Source: Leucaena leucocephala (Eukaryota > Streptophyta > Magnoliopsida > Fabales > Fabaceae). From it: DNA of 64,000 nt. Every line of letters starts with the position of its first letter. Within the stretch, counting starts at the first letter, position 1. The notes under the pieces were generated by a model that worked only from the letters and a program-made list of their open reading frames with translations, was not told the origin of the DNA and did no database searches. A program made the position numbers and the translations under genes. Location of the stretch: the NCBI GenBank assembly GCA_037074615.1, contig CM073558.1:18397001-18461000 (forward strand), given 5' to 3'. Below are positions 60,227 to 64,000 of this stretch, piece by piece.

Positions 60227-60645
60227 GGGTGTTTGGTATGATGGAAATGGAGAGAAGAGGCAGAAAAATTTTAATGATTTTGATTTAGAAAAATTGGAGA
60301 AATAGGGTTAAAAGATTTTAATTAATTTTTCTTACTCTTTTATCTTACATATTTTTTTTTATTAAAATTTTATAATCCCACTTATCTATTTCTTTTTAAA
60401 TTGAACTCATTAAAAAATTATAATCCCACTTATCTATCTCAAGGTTTTATTTATTTCTATCACATCAACAGTGAAATGAGAAAGGGGTGGAAGATGGTTA
60501 GAGTTCACGAAACATTGGAGAAACTATACCTCATGTTATGTATATATATTTATCTATTTGTTAATATATGATATATTTAACTAATTTAATTATATTAAAA
60601 AAGTTAATTAAATTAGTTAATATGACATATTTTTCTCAAACACTC
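60227..60645. mobile_element. PIF/Harbinger-type MITE, about 419 bp
   Basis: The left end GGGTGTTTGGTATG and the right end CTCAAACACTC (GAGTGTTTGAG inverted) form short inverted repeats. TAA lies immediately outside both (60224-60226 and 60646-60648). The interior is AT-rich and non-coding, with a repeated TAATCCCACTTATCTAT segment (about 60371 and 60421). Confidence 0.65.
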
Positions 60646-61079
60646 TAATTATTTTTCCTTAACTCCTTCCCTCCCTCTCTTGATTATTATTGAAAGAATA
60701 TCAATATGAGTAATTTAAAAAAAATGATAAATATGATAAATATATATTATATTTAGGATCAAAATTAGCTCCTATATTAGGTTCTATATTAAAGACATGA
60801 GGAGTATAAGTCTTATATTTAGAAATGTGTCTTCAAAAAATTATTTTTGACCAATGGATGCTTCCAGCAGATTTGGATTATTCATACACCCTTTTAGAAT
60901 TTTCATATATATTCCAATTGGATAAATCCATTGTAAGTATACATGGTCACACAGTTTTATCTCTCGTACTAGATGAATAATGAGGTGTGCCATGATGTCA
61001 AAAAAACAAGAAGAAAATATTTTTTAAAAGTTGACACAAAATAACATAATCCTCGTGTTCCAAATCATCCTACTTTTTA

Positions 61080-62955
61080 GTCTAAAAAACTTTACAACAT
61101 ATAACATTGAAGAAGTAAAGTCACGTTACAATGTGTCTCAAATTATCTTGAAGGATGACTCGAATAGCCACTAGGAGTAATTGTTACCTCAAGACATCAT
61201 AATCATAAGACTTTTGACATACTAATTTCAAATCTTTCATCGACACAATCTTTTTAAGATTTAATGAGTACCTAGAGAAAACTCTGATTCCTTGCAAATA
61301 CTCACAAATACTTCTTTTCTTATCTTTAGACAAAATATTACGTTCTTCAATACAATAACTCTCCTTACCATCTGACTTTAGATATAAATCCTCCGTATTC
61401 ATATTTCTTACAAATATAATCTTGCCTTCAAACAATCCTTGGAACTACCCTGTATGTTAAGAAGTGTTCTAATAATACTATTATACACATTTTTCTCCAC
61501 ATAGATATCAATACAATACCTTATATGAAGATTGTGCCAATATGGAAACTCAAAGAAGACAAATATTTTTTTCCATATATTTTTCTCACTTTTCTTGGTA
61601 GTTTTACCAAAAGTAACATTGATGACTTTCATCTTTTCATAAACTTGTTCTCCAGTCAATCGCTTCAGAGCATTTTTAAATTCTTGGCTGCCAAATTTTT
61701 TTTTCAGTTAACGGTATGGGTGGCCTTGTCTAAAAATCTCATATAACTTAGGTAGATTGTCTTTCTTCCATAACGGAGATGATAGTAGCAAGTCCTTTCC
61801 TAAAAAATTAGACATGATTTATGATCTTTAACACTATACCCTAATAAGTTAATTAATTGTATAAAAGATCATGACTCGGATATTAAAAATGTACTTCTTA
61901 TTCGCATAAAAAAAACCCACACCTTTTCATAGCTTCTTCAAATCTTTGATTAAGGGTCTTAGGTAAATATCTATATTATTTTTCAATTATTTTGGTCCTG
62001 AGATCAATATAGACACCATTATATACTTGCGTTTTATACACAACAGGGGAGATATGTTGTAAATTATCAAGAGAATGGGCCATAAACTATGTATGCTATT
62101 AAGGTTACCATAAGGGTTTATGTACTAAATCCAAGCCTTATGTTTCATGGTTTATTGCTAAAATCGAGAAATAAGTTATCAATCTTTTTCAATTTCAAAG
62201 AATCAGCTAGATGATGAAACTTTCTATCAGAAATCATTTCAGTTACATGACATAACATTTTTTTTGCATTGTTTTTATTAGTAAAGAGGCGCTTCAACCT
62301 TGGTATAATGAAAGATACCATTACACCTTTGTAGGAAAGTTATTTGGTATGTACCTTAGTATCTTATATATTGGATACTTCGCATCATAATAGCGTTTTT
62401 GTAGCATATTTTCTTCTGAAAATACATATTGCAACAACTTAAGCAATTCTAAAAAACTAATATCACTCCATCCATGCCGTGCTTCACACTTATCAATATC
62501 AACACCATTCAACAGGTGATATTTTCTGCACCCTGGGTATTGAAATTTTTATGCATCATGCACATATTACCATATACATGTGACTGTATAAAAGCATCTT
62601 CTCCAACATCACGCATCATGTCCTCTCCCCGATTATCAATATCCATATCATCATTAAAGGTCTATTTCGCCTATTCAGATGCACTCATCATTTTCACATT
62701 TTCACCATACCAAACCTATACCGTATAACTCTTTCAAAACCCCTAACAAATTAAATGAGTGTATGTATGTGCATGAATTAGTTTCTCATTCAAACATCTC
62801 ACGTAAAGATAATAAAACCTTCCATTGTCATCATTAACATTTTGTTTAACAAAATTTAAAAACTCCTTCACCTCGCCAAAATACTCAACACTTGTTTATT
62901 TGGCATTTATCCAACTACGATCTATATTTATGGAAGATTAAAAAACTAGAAAACA
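61080..62955 (-). mobile_element. Decayed CACTA (En/Spm) transposon: TNP2-type transposase remnant
   Basis: Read on the minus strand, the order is that of a CACTA tnp2 protein. At 62950-62790 there is a transposase-associated domain (VKEFLNFVKQNVNDDNGRFY). At 62512-62321 the frame gives DIDKCEARHGWSDISFLELL and ENMLQKRYYDAKYP. Around 62150-61980 frames read NPYGNL...SGPK in pieces. At 61659-61408 it has LTGEQVYEKMK-like, VTFGKTTKKSEKNIWKK, FEFPYWHNLHIRYCID and VYNSIIRTLLNIQG. At 61435-61184 it has VSMKDLKLVCQKSYDYDV. Many stops and shifts make it inactive. Terminal CACTA repeats were not located. Confidence 0.88.
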
Positions 62956-63179
62956 AGAAAACAAGAAAACCTAGCTTGAAGCTAATTATGGTAGAGAATA
63001 TATCATGCACAAGTAGAAGAACTCACCAATTCAAACAAGTAAATGACAACAATGAATCCATACAAATAATAATAAAATCTACTAGTGCATAAATTTTCAG
63101 TTCTCAAGAAAATGAGTTCAAAACAAAACTCACTGCGACAGAATGACCGAGAACGAAAAATAAGAGTTGAGAGACGCTT

Positions 63180-63430
63180 GAAGGGGTTTTGATTAAAATG
63201 TATTTAATAAGCCAATATACACTGAATGAAATGGATATCCGGTGTAGAAAGAACTTTTTTCTAAACTGGACATATTTTGTATCAGGTTTAAAAAGTTTTC
63301 AACACCAAATAAATTGGACAAGCGGTACAGAAATATGCCACAAGTCCTTTTTTTAATTAAAATGTATTTTAGAAGCAAATTTACACAGGATAAAATTTGT
63401 ATAAGATATAGAAAGGGTGATAATATATAC
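63180..63430. repeat. Possible subterminal repeats of the CACTA element
   Basis: Two short related stretches occur at about 63193 (TTAAAATGTATTTAATAAGCC) and 63357 (TTAAAATGTATTTTAGAAGC). Each is followed by an 'a-ca-tacac' motif, then 'gga' and a run ending in 'gtataga/gtgtagaaag'. CACTA elements carry such subterminal motifs, but the link is only by position, upstream of the transposase. Confidence 0.3.
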
Positions 63431-63639
63431 CTGATGTTGACATGTCCAGTTTCAATCTTATCATTTTATTCCTTTGTATTTTTTTCTTTAGATTTTGAAA
63501 AATAAAAGGAACACCATGTCAGAATAATAAATTTTTTAAACTTCATTCAATCAAACTTTACTAACTTTACATCCAAAGTTTGAAATCTCAAAAAATATCT
63601 ATCAACTTATATATAATATATTCTCCTCCTTTTTGTCAT

Positions 63640-64000
63640 TATATAAAAAAGATAACAAAGGAGGGGCAAGAGAAAGGTGAAGCCTTTCACTCAAAGTCAG
63701 AGTTTTGGAAGTCAGAGTTAGGATCAACAGTATTATAGAAACTGCCATTTTGTTGATGACAATGAACTTCAGAACGGAAGGCTCTGAAATGGTCTTCAGT
63801 CTCTTAGTCTCAGAGTCAGTTCTTCTACCGAGTCCTCCAAGTCATGGAAGCATAGGATGAGTTCCTCAAGGCTCTCTAGCAGAGTGAGAACATGGGGAGG
63901 AGAGGAGGAACTAAAAGGTTAGGGATATGATGATTGTCTTTAAAATTATCTCTATTTCTTTTGTGTGGTGAGAAGAAGGTGTGTGTGAGGAAGAATCTAT
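63640..64000. other. GC-richer end of window, unassigned
   Basis: The composition changes from AT-rich to mixed here, with recurring CAGAGT and TCAGAG words. Neither strand carries an ORF over about 60 codons, and no motif is recognised. It may be the edge of a gene or retroelement that continues beyond the window. Confidence 0.3.

Overview
The window is nuclear DNA from a eudicot plant. It has intron-rich genes with plant-type GT-AG splice sites, very AT-rich intergenic DNA, and remnants of several plant transposon classes: LINE, copia-like and other LTRs, CACTA/En-Spm, and Tourist/PIF-Harbinger-type MITEs. The protein families (gamma-tubulin complex component 2, plant fimbrin, a plastid-type unknown, an At5g48480-type VOC protein, a RIN4/NOI-type protein, an SPTTHEGSFRC small protein) are all plant families. 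I cannot name the species.

Layout. 1-10.4 kb (+): a GCP2 homologue in 19 recognisable exons. Two small indels break its frame, and its N-terminal segment is missing. Its introns hold a copia-like LTR fragment and two LINE 3' fragments. 10.4-13.5 kb: intergenic, with one unassigned ORF. 13.5-19.65 kb (-): an intact 14-exon fimbrin gene. 20.1-31.7 kb: AT-rich, with repeats only. 32.1-36.0 kb (-): a conserved plant gene of unknown function. It appears broken by a frameshift, a lost splice acceptor and an unclear 5' end, and a MITE-like element abuts that end. 38.85-40.16 kb (+): an intact two-exon VOC/glyoxalase-like gene, followed by a 486-bp tandem copy of its 3' end. 41-47.3 kb: repeats, a probable solo LTR, a degenerate LINE (-) and a clear Tourist-like MITE. 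47.37-51.56 kb (-): a three-exon RIN4/NOI-like gene whose last coding exon is only 54 nt and lies 2.3 kb from exon 2. 52.4-53.6 kb: a GC-richer stretch of uncertain status. 57.5-58.8 kb (+): a small two-exon gene whose conserved C-terminal half follows a single in-frame amber codon. 61.1-62.95 kb (-): a decayed CACTA transposase. The last 0.4 kb is GC-richer and unassigned.

The genes do not form a pathway. They are ordinary independent plant genes: microtubule nucleation, actin bundling, a VOC protein, and a defence-associated NOI family member. I found no CRISPR array, operon or novel system. The main points of interest are gene decay (two disrupted genes, one nonsense-interrupted gene), a GC-AG intron, a tandem 3'-end duplication, a micro-exon gene, and several MITE/repeat families with visible termini or target-site duplications. 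All exon coordinates come from reading splice consensus and frame by hand.
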